DNA from: Methylobacillus flagellatus_A
Lineage (GTDB): Bacteria; Pseudomonadota; Gammaproteobacteria; Burkholderiales; Methylophilaceae
Assembly (NCBI RefSeq): GCF_031344055.1
Contig: NZ_JADBEN010000001.1
Direction: 5' to 3' (one strand)
Length of the DNA stretch: 64,000 nt
This document shows positions 31,866-41,207 of the stretch, one piece after another. The position numbers were made by a program, and so were the translations under genes. The notes under the pieces were generated by a model. That model made no database searches and was not told the origin of the DNA. It saw only the letters and a list, made by a program, of their open reading frames with translations. Each line of letters opens with the position of its first letter. The first letter of the stretch is position 1.

Positions 31866-32285
31866 TCAGTTTCTTGCGGAATTACAGTGGTCGCATTGAC
31901 CTTTTATATTGAGTTCGACCGACTCGACGGTAAAATGGGAGGGTACGCTATTGGGAATGCGCGGCTTGACTTCGTCCAGGCAGAATATCTTGCCGCAGGA
32001 GGAGCATTCGAAATGCGCATGGTGGTGCTTGGCGTTGCGCTGGGTCAGCTGGAAGCGCCTGGCGCGGTCGTCGCCCATGATGGGATGCACAAGGTTGCAC
32101 TCCACCAGCCAGTCGAGAACGCGATACAGGGTCACGCGGTCGAAAGGCGCTTCCTTGGTCAGGGTTTGCAGTAATTCATGATGCGTGAGCGGGAATTCCG
32201 ACTCCATCAAGACATTCAATACAGCAACACGTGAGGAGGTCGGGCGCTGCCCAATCTCATGTATCATTCGTTCGGCGTTATGCAT
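31866..32285 (-). CDS. zur: Fur-family regulator, probable zinc uptake regulator (Zur)
   Basis: A 139-residue Fur-superfamily repressor. The winged-helix region includes RPTSSRVAVLNVLMESEFPLTHHELL and FDRVTLYRVLDWLVE (positions 14-62). The metal domain shows KHHHAHFECSSCGKIFCLDE and a C-terminal CDHC; C94, C97, C131 and C134 form a structural zinc site. Context rather than sequence suggests Zur: it adjoins a Cys-poor DksA and CobW GTPases, a standard zinc-limitation set. The ATG at 32285 is chosen; a longer frame starts at 32312. If it is instead a general Fur, the zinc context would need another explanation. Confidence 0.8.
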   Translation of the reverse strand: MHNAERMIHEIGQRPTSSRVAVLNVLMESEFPLTHHELLQTLTKEAPFDRVTLYRVLDWLVECNLVHPIMGDDRARRFQLTQRNAKHHHAHFECSSCGKIFCLDEVKPRIPNSVPSHFTVESVELNIKGQCDHCNSARN

Positions 32286-32347
32286 AGGCGCTAAATTACA
32301 GACAATTATCACGTGCCGTCAACAGGGCACGTCCAAAAAGCAGGATT

Positions 32348-34216
32348 ATGAACGTATTTTTTGAAGAAGAGGGCAGTTTCAAGGTTGCCTCGGTCATGAC
32401 GGAAAACCCCAGCTCTCTCCAAGTGGAGGCCATTTCCGGCAAGCGCTCCAAGATCAAGTCCGCCAACGTATTGCTGCGCTTCGAGGGCGCATTGTCGGGA
32501 TTCATGGAAAACGCCAGCACGGAGGCCGAGGGCCTCGATGTCCCATTCCTTTGGGAATGCTGCGGAGAGTCCGAGTTCGGTTTCGAGGAGCTTGCCGAGG
32601 AGTATTACGGCGGCAAGCCGACCTCCATCCAGGCGGCTGCCGTCGCCATCCGGCTGCATGGCGCGCCCATGTATTTTTACCGCAAGGGCAAGGGACGCTA
32701 CAAGGCCGCTCCCGAGGAAACCCTGCAGGCCGCGCTGGCCGGGCTGGAAAAGAAGCGCCTGCAAGCCGAGAAGGTGGCGCAGTATGTCGAGCAGCTCAAG
32801 GCGGGGCAGTTGCCAGCAGAGTTCGACGGCAAGGTGATCGACGCCTTGCTCTACCAACCCGACAAGAACAGCCTGGAATGGAAAGCGCTGGAACAGGCGG
32901 CGGGAGAAACCAACCAGCATGTCGTGCGCGTGCTGGCGTCGTGCGGCGCGATTGCATCCGTGCATGACTACCACCTCGGCGCGTTCCTGCGGGAATACTT
33001 CGCCGAAGGGCAGGGTTTCCCCGACATGGATACTCCCGTATTGCCGGCGGATCTGCCGCGTGCCGAGGCCGAGGCGTTCAGCATCGACGACAGTACGACC
33101 ACCGAGATCGACGATGCCTTCACCCTTGTGCCGCTGGCGGACGGCGTGACCAGGGTGGGCATCCATATCGCCGCACCGGCGCTCGGCATCCTGCCGGGCA
33201 GCCAGCTTGACCAGGTTGTCATGCAGCGGCTTTCCACCGTCTATATGCCCGGCAACAAGATCACCATGCTGCCGGAAGACGTGGTGACGCCGTTCAGCCT
33301 GAACCAGGGCGAGTGGCGGCCGGCGCTTTCGCTTTACCTGGACGTGGCGCCCGACTTGAGCATCATCAAGCGGGAAAGCCGCGTCGAGCAGGTCAAGGTG
33401 GCCGAGAACCTGCGCCATGACACGCTGGAGCCTTTCTTCAACGAGAACACGCTGGAGCAGGATACGGGCCATCCCTATTGGCAGCGCCTGCTGTTCCTGT
33501 TCCGGCTGGCCGAGTCGCTGGAAAAGGCGCGCGGCAAATACGATCCCACACGCCCGGTCCAGCTCGACTACAACTTCTACGTCGACAATGGCCGGGTGCG
33601 CATCGTCGGCCGCCGCCGCGGCGCGCCGATCGACAAGCTGGTGGCCGAGCTCATGATCGAGGCAAACAGCCATTGGGGCGGCCTGCTGGCCGAGCACAAT
33701 GTGCCGGGCATCTACCGGGCCCAGAACGGCGGCAAGGTCTACATGACGGTCAAGGCCGAGCCGCACCAGGGGCTGGGCGTGAACCAGTACAGCTGGAGCA
33801 CTTCGCCGTTGCGCCGTGCGGTGGACCTGGTCAACCAGCGCCAGATCGTTGCGGTGGTGCAGGGGCAGGAGCCTGTTTATCCGCCAGGTAGCGACGAGCT
33901 GGCGGTGGTGATGCGCAACTTCGACCTGACCTACAACGCCTATAACGAATTCCAGACGCGCATGGAGCGCTACTGGTGCCTGCAATACCTGTTGCAGGAA
34001 GACATCCATGAGATCGGCGCCACTGTCTGGCGCGAGAGCCTGGTGCGCCTCGACGGCATGCCGCTGATCGCCAAGGTGCACGGCATGCCCGAGCTGGCGC
34101 CCGGCAGCCGCGTGATCATTGAAATCCAGAAGGTCGATACCTTGCTGATCGAGCTCGAAAGCCGCTTCAAGTCGCTGGAGCATGTCGAAGCCGCGGCAGA
34201 AAGCGAGGCGGCCTGA
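32348..34216 (+). CDS. RNB-domain exoribonuclease (RNase II family)
   Basis: A 622-residue protein with the RNase II/R catalytic domain that degrades RNA 3' to 5'. The catalytic aspartates are in AFSIDDSTTTEIDDAFTL (about residues 242-259), and MPGNKITMLPEDVVTPFSL and the downstream RAVDLVNQRQI motif fit the RNB fold. The N-terminus has a degenerate cold-shock-like region and the S1 domain is at most short, so the architecture is closer to the compact RNB proteins of betaproteobacteria than to RNase R. Its stop overlaps the start of the SpeE-like gene (TGATG), implying coupled expression. Confidence 0.88.
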   Translation: MNVFFEEEGSFKVASVMTENPSSLQVEAISGKRSKIKSANVLLRFEGALSGFMENASTEAEGLDVPFLWECCGESEFGFEELAEEYYGGKPTSIQAAAVAIRLHGAPMYFYRKGKGRYKAAPEETLQAALAGLEKKRLQAEKVAQYVEQLKAGQLPAEFDGKVIDALLYQPDKNSLEWKALEQAAGETNQHVVRVLASCGAIASVHDYHLGAFLREYFAEGQGFPDMDTPVLPADLPRAEAEAFSIDDSTTTEIDDAFTLVPLADGVTRVGIHIAAPALGILPGSQLDQVVMQRLSTVYMPGNKITMLPEDVVTPFSLNQGEWRPALSLYLDVAPDLSIIKRESRVEQVKVAENLRHDTLEPFFNENTLEQDTGHPYWQRLLFLFRLAESLEKARGKYDPTRPVQLDYNFYVDNGRVRIVGRRRGAPIDKLVAELMIEANSHWGGLLAEHNVPGIYRAQNGGKVYMTVKAEPHQGLGVNQYSWSTSPLRRAVDLVNQRQIVAVVQGQEPVYPPGSDELAVVMRNFDLTYNAYNEFQTRMERYWCLQYLLQEDIHEIGATVWRESLVRLDGMPLIAKVHGMPELAPGSRVIIEIQKVDTLLIELESRFKSLEHVEAAAESEAA

Positions 34217-35019
34217 TGTTCAGGGTAGGGCGCAAGATCGCGCGCAGCATACACAGGGCCATTACCAGCGAAGACAGCGTCGATGTGAGCGAGCTCGACG
34301 GCGTGCGTTCCCTGCACCTGGGGTCGGACACCATCCAGAGCTCGATGCGCATCAAGGACCCGTACGCGCTGGAGCTGCGCTACTCGCGCGGCATGATGGT
34401 GTACCTGCTGTTCCAGAAGCAGCCGCGCGACCTGGTGGTGCTGGGGCTGGGCGGGGGCTCGATTCCCAAATACGTTTACCACCACATGCCGCAGGTGAAG
34501 ACACGGGTGGTGGAAATCAACCCGCGCATTATCGAGGTGGCGCGCAGCCACTTCTTCACCCCGGAAGACGACGAGCGTTTCGAGATCATCGAGGGCGATG
34601 CCGCCGCTTTCCTGCGCGACAACCCGGGCACGACTTCCATGCTCATGATGGATGCTTTCGGCAGCAACGGCTTGCCGCCCGACCTATGCTCGCAGGATTT
34701 CTTCGATTCCTGTTTCGAGGCGCTGACGCTGGACGGCATGTGCGCGATCAACCTCTGGGGCAGCGACAAGAATTACGACGTCTACCTGCAGCGTATCGAG
34801 ACCAGCTTCCATGGCCGCATCCTGGTGATGCCCACAGGCAGGCCCGGCAATGTGGTCGTGTTCGGCTTCAAGCGCGCGCCGAACGACCTGCGCTGGAGCA
34901 CGCTGCGCGTTCGCGCCAAGGCGCTCGAAGCAGAGCACAAAGTCGAGTTCCTTGAGTTCGTCGAGCGCTTGCGCGAGCACAACCCGAGTACCAGCAACCG
35001 CTTGTTGCTGGAATCCTAA
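34216..35019 (+). CDS. Spermidine-synthase-like protein with altered active-site motifs
   Basis: A 267-residue member of the spermidine synthase fold (SAM-type Rossmann). The nucleotide loop reads VLGLGGGSIPKYVYHH at about residues 75-90, where true spermidine synthases have GGGDG, and the acidic MDAFGSNGLPPDLCSQDFF replaces the DSTDP-type gate. VVEINPRIIEVARSHFF fits the cofactor-binding strand. The loss of the catalytic aspartates suggests it does not transfer aminopropyl groups; a methyltransferase-like or non-enzymatic role is possible. It is coupled to the upstream RNB gene. Confidence 0.75.
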   Translation: MFRVGRKIARSIHRAITSEDSVDVSELDGVRSLHLGSDTIQSSMRIKDPYALELRYSRGMMVYLLFQKQPRDLVVLGLGGGSIPKYVYHHMPQVKTRVVEINPRIIEVARSHFFTPEDDERFEIIEGDAAAFLRDNPGTTSMLMMDAFGSNGLPPDLCSQDFFDSCFEALTLDGMCAINLWGSDKNYDVYLQRIETSFHGRILVMPTGRPGNVVVFGFKRAPNDLRWSTLRVRAKALEAEHKVEFLEFVERLREHNPSTSNRLLLES

Positions 35020-35037
35020 CAGCCTTCAGGATACCGC

Positions 35038-36195
35038 ATGCATTATCAGTTTTTTTCCACCTGTCCGCGCGGACTGGAATCCCTGCTCGAAGACGAGCTG
35101 AAAAGCCTCCATGCGCGGCAAATCAAGCCGACCGACGGGGGTGTGGGTTTTGCCGGGGACATGCTGCTCTGCTACCGCGCCAACCTCGAGAGCCGTATCG
35201 CCACGCGCATCCTGCTGCAAGTCGGCAAGGGGCGCTACAGCAACGAGGACGAGCTCTACCAGGGCGCATACAAGATAGACTGGGCGCAATGGTTCGATGT
35301 GGAGCAGGATTTCATGGTCAAGGTGACCGGCGTGAAATGCCCGCTCAAGAGCCTGGAGTTCGCGACGCTGCGCATCAAGGACGCCATCTGCGACCGCTTC
35401 CGCGAGGAAGTCGGCAGCCGGCCCTCCATCGACACCCGCGAGCCGGACGTGCGTGTGCACGCCTATCTGGGCGCGGAGGAATACCAGCTTTACGTGGATA
35501 CTTCCGGCAATGCCTTGTATCAGCGCGGCCTGCGCCGCGCCAGCATCGAGGCGCCGTTGCGCGAAAACCTGGCCGCAGGCATCCTCAAGCTTTCGGGCTG
35601 GCAGCCCGGCACGCCCTTGCTCGACCCGATGTGCGGCAGCGGCACTTTCCTGCTGGAGGCGGCGATGATTTCCCTAGATATCGCGCCCGGAAGCAACCGC
35701 AGCTTCGGTTTCGAGCGCTTGAAGAACTTCAATGCCGGCGCATGGCAATCCCTGCTCAAGCAGGCGAAGAACCGGGCCAAGCCCGTGGCGTTCCAGGGCA
35801 TCTACGGCAGCGACGCGGACCTGCGCGCGGTGAGGGTGACACGCAAGAACCTGGAACAGGCCGGGCTGCTGGAAGCGGTGCAAGTCGCACATCGCGATTT
35901 CACCGAGGCGGTTCCTCCTGCGGCCGAGGGCATCCTGGTCGCCAACCCGCCGTACGGCGTACGGATCGGCGAAGATGAGGAGTTGGCGGCGCTCTATCCC
36001 AAAATGGGCGAGGCGCTGAAAAAGAAGTTCGCCGGCTGGAACGCCTATTTCCTTACCAACGACATGCGCCTGCCCAAGCTGATGCGGCTATCGCCCACCA
36101 AGCGCACGCCCTTGTTCAACGGTCCGCTGGAATGCCGCGTGTTCGAGATCAAGATGGTGGCCGGCTCCAACCGCAAGGAGAAAAGCAATGACTGA
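35038..36195 (+). CDS. rlmL: THUMP-domain rRNA methyltransferase (RlmL N-terminal-half type)
   Basis: A 385-residue RNA N2-guanine methyltransferase matching the N-terminal (m2G) half of E. coli RlmL. It opens with the family start YQFFSTCPRGLESLLEDEL, followed by a THUMP domain (about residues 45-160), the linker ALYQRGLRRASIEAPLRENLAAGIL, motif I DPMCGSGTFLLEAA (about 196-209) and the catalytic NPPYG at about 303. The RlmK half is missing, as is usual in many bacteria with single-domain forms. The stop overlaps the next gene by eight bases. Confidence 0.85.
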   Translation: MHYQFFSTCPRGLESLLEDELKSLHARQIKPTDGGVGFAGDMLLCYRANLESRIATRILLQVGKGRYSNEDELYQGAYKIDWAQWFDVEQDFMVKVTGVKCPLKSLEFATLRIKDAICDRFREEVGSRPSIDTREPDVRVHAYLGAEEYQLYVDTSGNALYQRGLRRASIEAPLRENLAAGILKLSGWQPGTPLLDPMCGSGTFLLEAAMISLDIAPGSNRSFGFERLKNFNAGAWQSLLKQAKNRAKPVAFQGIYGSDADLRAVRVTRKNLEQAGLLEAVQVAHRDFTEAVPPAAEGILVANPPYGVRIGEDEELAALYPKMGEALKKKFAGWNAYFLTNDMRLPKLMRLSPTKRTPLFNGPLECRVFEIKMVAGSNRKEKSND

Positions 36196-36565
36196 CGACA
36201 GCATCCGGCCGGATTCCCTGGAAAACCTGCGCGCGAGGATCAACCACTTTGTCGCAGAGCGCGAGTGGGATCAGTTCCATACGCCCAAGAACCTGGCCAT
36301 GGCGATGATCGTGGAAGCGGCGGAAGTGGTGGAGCATTTCCAGTGGGACAGCCCGGCCGAGAGCGCTGCGCTGACCGATGAACGCAAGACCGAGGTCGGC
36401 CACGAACTCGCCGATACCTTCGTTTACCTGCTGCGTATTGCCGAGGTGTGCGGCATCGACCTGATTGCGGCAGCCAATGCCAAGATAGACCTCAACGCGA
36501 AGAAATATCCCGCCGACAAGGCGCGCGGCAGCAACGCCAAATACACCGCATACCAGGAGCAGTGA
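36188..36565 (+). CDS. MazG-like nucleotide pyrophosphohydrolase (dCTPase type)
   Basis: A 125-residue all-helical protein of the MazG-like/RS21-C6 group. The signature EAAEVVEHFQW (about residues 44-54) and the ELADTFVYLLRIAEVCGIDL segment with E and D metal ligands are present, as is the conserved NAKKYP near the C-terminus. Relatives hydrolyse dCTP or modified pyrimidine nucleotides as a house-cleaning activity. The start overlaps the end of the RlmL-like gene. Confidence 0.88.
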   Translation: MTDDSIRPDSLENLRARINHFVAEREWDQFHTPKNLAMAMIVEAAEVVEHFQWDSPAESAALTDERKTEVGHELADTFVYLLRIAEVCGIDLIAAANAKIDLNAKKYPADKARGSNAKYTAYQEQ

Positions 36566-36710
36566 TGGTCGGTGACGGATGACTGCCAGGCCTGGTTTGC
36601 TTGCGTCATGACGTCGAACGATATGCCAGAGACAGGATCTCTTGCTACTATTGAGCCTAGTTAACCCGAAAATTCCAGCCCGAAAATCCAGCCAAGAAGA
36701 AACGCCATCC

Positions 36711-39317
36711 ATGTTCCCAGATACCGAATCCGCGCCAAAAACCATCTACCTCAAGGACTATACGCCTGCGCCTTACTTCGCCTCGCACATCGCGCTCAAG
36801 TTCGAATTGTTCGAGGACAAGACCATCGTCAGATCGGAAGTTGTCTATGTGAAGAACCCGGCGGCGGCCTCGAACCGGTTGGTATTGAACGGGCAGGATC
36901 AGATTGTCCGGGCCGTGGAATTGGACGGGGCGCCGTTCGACGGCTATGTGATGGATGGCGACAAGCTCGTTATCGAGGATGCGACCGAGACATTCACGCT
37001 CGCGATCACCTCCGAGATACACCCGGAAACCAATACCGCTCTCGAAGGGCTGTACAAGTCCCAAGGCACCTTCTGCACCCAGTGCGAGGCGGAAGGGTTC
37101 CGCCGCATCACTTACTTCCAGGACCGACCCGACGTCCTGAGCATCTTCTCGGTGCGGATCGAGGCGGACAAGGCGCATTACCCTGTGCTGCTGTCGAACG
37201 GCAACCTGGTGGCTGCTGGCGATCTGGAGCAAGGCCGCCACTTTACCGAATGGCACGACCCGTTCCCCAAGCCTTGCTATTTGTTCGCCCTGGTCGCCGG
37301 CGACCTGGTGCGTGTCGCCGATACCTTCCAGACCAGGTCCGGCCGCGATGTGGATCTGCACATCTACGTGCGCCAAGGGGACGAAGGGCAATGCGGACAT
37401 GCCATGGCGTCGCTCAAGAAGGCCATGAAATGGGATGAAGACAAGTACGGGCGCGAATACGAGCTTGACCTGTTCAACATCGTGGCGGTCAGCGACTTCA
37501 ACATGGGGGCGATGGAGAATACTTCGCTCAACATCTTCAACACCAAGCTGGTGCTGGCGCACCAGGAAACCGCGACCGATGCCGACTTCATCAGCGTCGA
37601 GGCGGTGATCGCGCACGAGTATTTCCATAACTGGACCGGCAACCGCGTGACTTGCCGGGATTGGTTCCAGCTTTCATTGAAGGAAGGCCTGACCGTGTTC
37701 CGCGACCAGGAGTTCAGCGCGGACATGAACTCGCGCGCGGTTCAGCGCATCGACGACGTCGACCAATTGCGCAGGCTGCAGTTTCCCGAGGATGCGAGCC
37801 CGCTGGCGCATTCCGTGCAGCCCGACCAATTCATCGAGATCAGCAACTTCTACACCATGACCATCTATGAAAAAGGGTCGGAGCTGATCCGCATGCAGCA
37901 TACCCTGCTTGGCGAGGAGAAGTACCGCCAGGCCACCGATCTCTATTTCCAGCGCTACGATGGCCACGCGGTCACCATCAACGATTTCGTCCAGTGCATG
38001 GCGGACGCATCAGGGCGCGACATGTCGCAGTTTTTCCGCTGGTACAAGCAGGCCGGCACGCCGAGCCTGCAGGCGAGCGGCCGTTACAACCCGGAAGCCG
38101 GGCAATATACCCTGACCCTCAAGCAATCCCAGCCGGACACGCCGGGGCAGACCGGCAAGAAGCCGTTGCTGATCCCGGTTGCGGTGGGATTGCTCAATGA
38201 GGCTGGCGAGGAGACGCATGCCACCCGCGTGCTGGAGATGACGGAATCCGAGCAAAGCTTCACATTCGACAACGTGACGTCGCGTCCCGTGCCTTCCATC
38301 CTGCGCGGTTTTTCCGCGCCGGTGAAATTGTCCACCGACCTCAGCGACGACGACCTGCGCCTGTTGCAACTCAAGGACACGGACGGTTTCAATAAATGGG
38401 AGGCCGGCCAGACCATTGCGTTGCGCACCATTCAGCGGGTCATGGCCGACAGTGAAGCGGATATCGCGCAATTCATCGCCGATTTCGGCGTCCTGCTAGA
38501 GCAGGGCTTGAGAGAGGACACAGACAAGGCCTTGTTGGCGCGCGCCTTGTCGCTGCCCTCCATCGCGGTCATCGCCCAGGCGCAGGAGGTGGTCGACCCA
38601 GCCGCGATCGACCAGGCGCGTACCGCCATCCTCAATGCCATCAAGCGTGCGCACAAGGATACGCTGGCCGCGCTGTACGAGCATCACCGCGGCGCGGGAG
38701 AGTTCTCCATTTCGCCGGCGGCGATGGGCCGCCGCGCGCTGCGCAACGCCTTGCTGGAATTGCTCACCGTGACCAATGGCACCGGCTGCGCCGCGCGCGG
38801 CAAGGCGCATTACGACCAGGCCGACAACATGACAGACCGCGTGGCCGCCTTGTCCAGCCTGGCGGACAGCAACAAGCCGGAACGCGATGAGGTGTTTGCG
38901 GATTTCTACGAGCGCTTCAAGGGCTACCAGCTCGTGGTGGACAAGTGGTTCTCCCTGCAGGCGATCGCCAACCGGGAAAGAATTTTCGAGGACTTTGCCC
39001 GGCTGCGCCAGCATCCCGAATTCAATATCTGCAATCCGAATCGCGTCAGGGCGCTCTATTCGGCGTTTGCCGTGAACAACCCGGTGAAGTTCCACGACCC
39101 CAGCGGGCAGGGCTACGCCTTGCTCCGGGACGCGGTCATCGAATTGAACGCGATCAATCCGCAGATCGCCGCACGCCAAGTAACGCCTTTCCGCGAATGG
39201 AAACGCTACACGCCGGTGCTGCAAGCCCAGATGCAGGATGCCCTGCGCGCCATCATGGACACTCCCAACCTCTCGAATGACGTATTCGAGGTGGTGAGCA
39301 AGTGCCTGCAGGCATAG
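36711..39317 (+). CDS. pepN: Aminopeptidase N
   Basis: An 868-residue M1-family zinc aminopeptidase that removes N-terminal residues from peptides in the cytosol. The exopeptidase motif GAMEN is at about residues 266-270, and the zinc motif HEYFHNWTGNRVT begins near residue 302 with the third zinc ligand E downstream. Length equals E. coli PepN (870). The ATG at 36711 is selected because similarity starts at KTIYLKDYTPAPYF; a longer frame to 36642 is not conserved-looking. A long perfect hairpin follows the gene. Confidence 0.95.
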   Translation: MFPDTESAPKTIYLKDYTPAPYFASHIALKFELFEDKTIVRSEVVYVKNPAAASNRLVLNGQDQIVRAVELDGAPFDGYVMDGDKLVIEDATETFTLAITSEIHPETNTALEGLYKSQGTFCTQCEAEGFRRITYFQDRPDVLSIFSVRIEADKAHYPVLLSNGNLVAAGDLEQGRHFTEWHDPFPKPCYLFALVAGDLVRVADTFQTRSGRDVDLHIYVRQGDEGQCGHAMASLKKAMKWDEDKYGREYELDLFNIVAVSDFNMGAMENTSLNIFNTKLVLAHQETATDADFISVEAVIAHEYFHNWTGNRVTCRDWFQLSLKEGLTVFRDQEFSADMNSRAVQRIDDVDQLRRLQFPEDASPLAHSVQPDQFIEISNFYTMTIYEKGSELIRMQHTLLGEEKYRQATDLYFQRYDGHAVTINDFVQCMADASGRDMSQFFRWYKQAGTPSLQASGRYNPEAGQYTLTLKQSQPDTPGQTGKKPLLIPVAVGLLNEAGEETHATRVLEMTESEQSFTFDNVTSRPVPSILRGFSAPVKLSTDLSDDDLRLLQLKDTDGFNKWEAGQTIALRTIQRVMADSEADIAQFIADFGVLLEQGLREDTDKALLARALSLPSIAVIAQAQEVVDPAAIDQARTAILNAIKRAHKDTLAALYEHHRGAGEFSISPAAMGRRALRNALLELLTVTNGTGCAARGKAHYDQADNMTDRVAALSSLADSNKPERDEVFADFYERFKGYQLVVDKWFSLQAIANRERIFEDFARLRQHPEFNICNPNRVRALYSAFAVNNPVKFHDPSGQGYALLRDAVIELNAINPQIAARQVTPFREWKRYTPVLQAQMQDALRAIMDTPNLSNDVFEVVSKCLQA

Positions 39318-39321
39318 GCAT

Positions 39322-39366
39322 GCCCGTAGCGGCTCACAAGATTTGATGAGCCGCTACGGGCTCTTA
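39322..39366 (+). terminator. Long-stem terminator after pepN
   Basis: A perfect 15-bp inverted repeat (39322-39336 GCCCGTAGCGGCTCA with 39347-39361) with a 10-nt loop follows the pepN stop by five bases. The tail CTCTT is only moderately T-rich. Confidence 0.7.
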
Positions 39367-39493
39367 AACCCAGCACTTCAATCCAGCTTACTGATTTACG
39401 CAGTTTGCCTTGATTGTATTTTGACGGTCAATTATTGTATGAAACAATTGGTTTTCAAGCGGTTCTCTTAATCGAGCGACGAAGGAGAGGGCA

Positions 39494-39895
39494 ATGGGCA
39501 ATCCGATCTGTACGGAAGACGAAATCAAGGCATTGGTGCATGCTTTCTATGCCGACATCCGCCAGGACGAGCGCTTGGGACCGATATTCAACGGGCATAT
39601 CGCCGACTGGGATACGCACCTGGCGAAGCTGGAGGATTTCTGGTGTGCGATTTTGCTGGGAAGCCGGCGTTTTTCCGGGACGCCCATGCCCAAGCATATT
39701 GCCTTGCCGGACTTGAGCGCTGAGCTGTTCGAGCATTGGCTGGCCTTGTTCCGCCAAACGCTTGCCGCTCAACCCAACCGGGCCATGCAGGCGCAGGCCG
39801 AGCTCATGGCAGGCAAGATCGCCAACAGTTTGTGGATGGGCTACCAGATGCACCGCCAACCGGGAGATTTGCCGGCCGGCCTGGCAACGGACTGA
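39494..39895 (+). CDS. Group III truncated hemoglobin
   Basis: A 133-residue truncated globin of group III (Ctb-like), a haem protein linked to oxygen or nitrosative stress. Conserved positions are visible: FYADIRQDERLGPIF at the start of the B-helix, the distal-pocket W in DFWCAILLG, and the proximal histidine region FEHWLALFRQTL. A ribosome-binding site GAAGGAGAGGGC lies upstream. An 11-bp palindrome, TTGACGGTCAA (39421-39431), lies about 63 bp upstream and could be a regulator site. It is convergent with the PhyH-like gene. Confidence 0.88.
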   Translation: MGNPICTEDEIKALVHAFYADIRQDERLGPIFNGHIADWDTHLAKLEDFWCAILLGSRRFSGTPMPKHIALPDLSAELFEHWLALFRQTLAAQPNRAMQAQAELMAGKIANSLWMGYQMHRQPGDLPAGLATD

Positions 39896-39896
39896 C

Positions 39897-40658
39897 TCAA
39901 AGCCCGCTAAAAGTGTCGCGGGCGTACAGTGCGCCCATTTCCAGCGCTTCCTGAAACCGCAACCTTGCGCCTGCGATGCCGAACTGCACGATGACGACAT
40001 CCCGCTCCCTGTGGCTGCGGTTGGGCGTGCCGCCGTGCAGTAGGCGCGGATGCATGGCCAGCACATCGCCTGCCTCGACATCCGGGTGGGCAATAGCGTC
40101 TTTATCCAGTGTGTTCTTGTCCATGCTGTCGTCCAGGTGGCTGCCAGGAACGACTGCCGTTCCGCCGTTTTCCTGCGACATGCCTTGCAAGGGAATCAAC
40201 AGGCGCAAAAAGTTGTCATCCTCCGGGCAGAAAAAGGTGTTTTCATTGTCGCGGTGCCAACTGATGGCCGGGCCTGTTCCGGCGGGTTTTCGCGTCAGGT
40301 TGGCGTAGTGGAATACGACCTTGTCGACTTTTGTGTTCAGCAGGTTCGCCGCGATCGACCAAAGCGGCTCTTCCGACAGCAATGAAACAAAGCGCCTGTC
40401 CAGCGCGAGCATATCGCCGATGATGAAGGGCTCATTGATCAGCTTGTTGCCGTCAATGCCGGGATTGCGTTCGGGTTTCGCCAGGGCGAATTCTCCCAGG
40501 CTGACACTGTTCTGTTGCGCCAAAGGCTCATTGGCGCGGTATTGCCTGATGATAGATGCGACGGCGTCGCGTGCGCGTTGCAGCCAGGATGGCGAAAGCG
40601 CATGCCTGAAAACTTGGAACCCATGCGCGGGGTAACGGGCAGTGTTGCCAGGGTGCAT
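39897..40658 (-). CDS. Phytanoyl-CoA dioxygenase-like Fe(II)/2-oxoglutarate oxygenase
   Basis: A 253-residue PhyH-family oxygenase. The iron-binding facial triad is visible as H-x-D in ISWHRDNENTFF (about residue 134) and a distal histidine in HPRLLHGGTPNRSHRERDVV, whose arginines would bind 2-oxoglutarate. The substrate is unknown: PhyH relatives hydroxylate lipids, ectoine or halogenated compounds. The gene converges on the globin gene with a gap of only one base and is followed upstream by tpx on the same strand, about 50 bp away. Confidence 0.82.
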   Translation of the reverse strand: MHPGNTARYPAHGFQVFRHALSPSWLQRARDAVASIIRQYRANEPLAQQNSVSLGEFALAKPERNPGIDGNKLINEPFIIGDMLALDRRFVSLLSEEPLWSIAANLLNTKVDKVVFHYANLTRKPAGTGPAISWHRDNENTFFCPEDDNFLRLLIPLQGMSQENGGTAVVPGSHLDDSMDKNTLDKDAIAHPDVEAGDVLAMHPRLLHGGTPNRSHRERDVVIVQFGIAGARLRFQEALEMGALYARDTFSGL

Positions 40659-40706
40659 GATGAAGGGGGAAATGCAGCCGCGGGCTGGCCACGGCTGCGT
40701 AAGTCG

Positions 40707-41207
40707 TTACAGTGCGGCTAGTGCGGCGTCGTAATTGGGTTCGTTGGCAATTTCGGATACCAGCTCGCTGTGCAGCACCTTGTTGTTTTCATCGAGCACT
40801 ACCACGGCGCGCGCAGTCAAGCCCGCCAGGCTGCTGTCGGCGATTTGCACGCCGTAATCCTTGGAGAACTTGGCGGTATCGCGGAAGGTGGAGAGCGTGA
40901 CGACATTTTCCAGGCCTTCGGCACCGCAGAAGCGGCTTTGCGCAAACGGCAGGTCTGCCGAAATGCATAGCACCACGGTATTCTCGAGCCCGCTGGCCTG
41001 CTTGTTGAAGGTGCGGACCGAGGTGGCGCAGGTGGGGGTGTCGATGCTTGGGAAGATGTTCAATACCTTGCGCTTGCCGGCAAATTCGGCAAGGCCGACC
41101 AGGTTGCGTTTCGCATCAGCCAATTGGAAATCAGGAGCGGTTTCGCCTTTTTGCGGCAGGTTGCCGCCGATCTGTACCGGGTTGCCTTTGAGGGTGACGG
41201 TTGCCAT
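40707..41207 (-). CDS. tpx: Thiol peroxidase Tpx
   Basis: A 166-residue atypical 2-Cys peroxiredoxin that reduces lipid and other hydroperoxides. The peroxidatic cysteine is C60 in DTPTCATS and the resolving cysteine is C94 in SRFCGAEG, matching E. coli Tpx positions 61 and 95. The N-terminus TVTLKGNPVQIGGNLPQKGE (3-22) is the family start. Length is typical. Confidence 0.96.
   Translation of the reverse strand: MATVTLKGNPVQIGGNLPQKGETAPDFQLADAKRNLVGLAEFAGKRKVLNIFPSIDTPTCATSVRTFNKQASGLENTVVLCISADLPFAQSRFCGAEGLENVVTLSTFRDTAKFSKDYGVQIADSSLAGLTARAVVVLDENNKVLHSELVSEIANEPNYDAALAAL

Noticed and set aside
32309..34183. A 624-codon open frame opposite the RNB nuclease gene
   Set aside because: The plus-strand product has catalytic RNB motifs; the opposite frame shows none.
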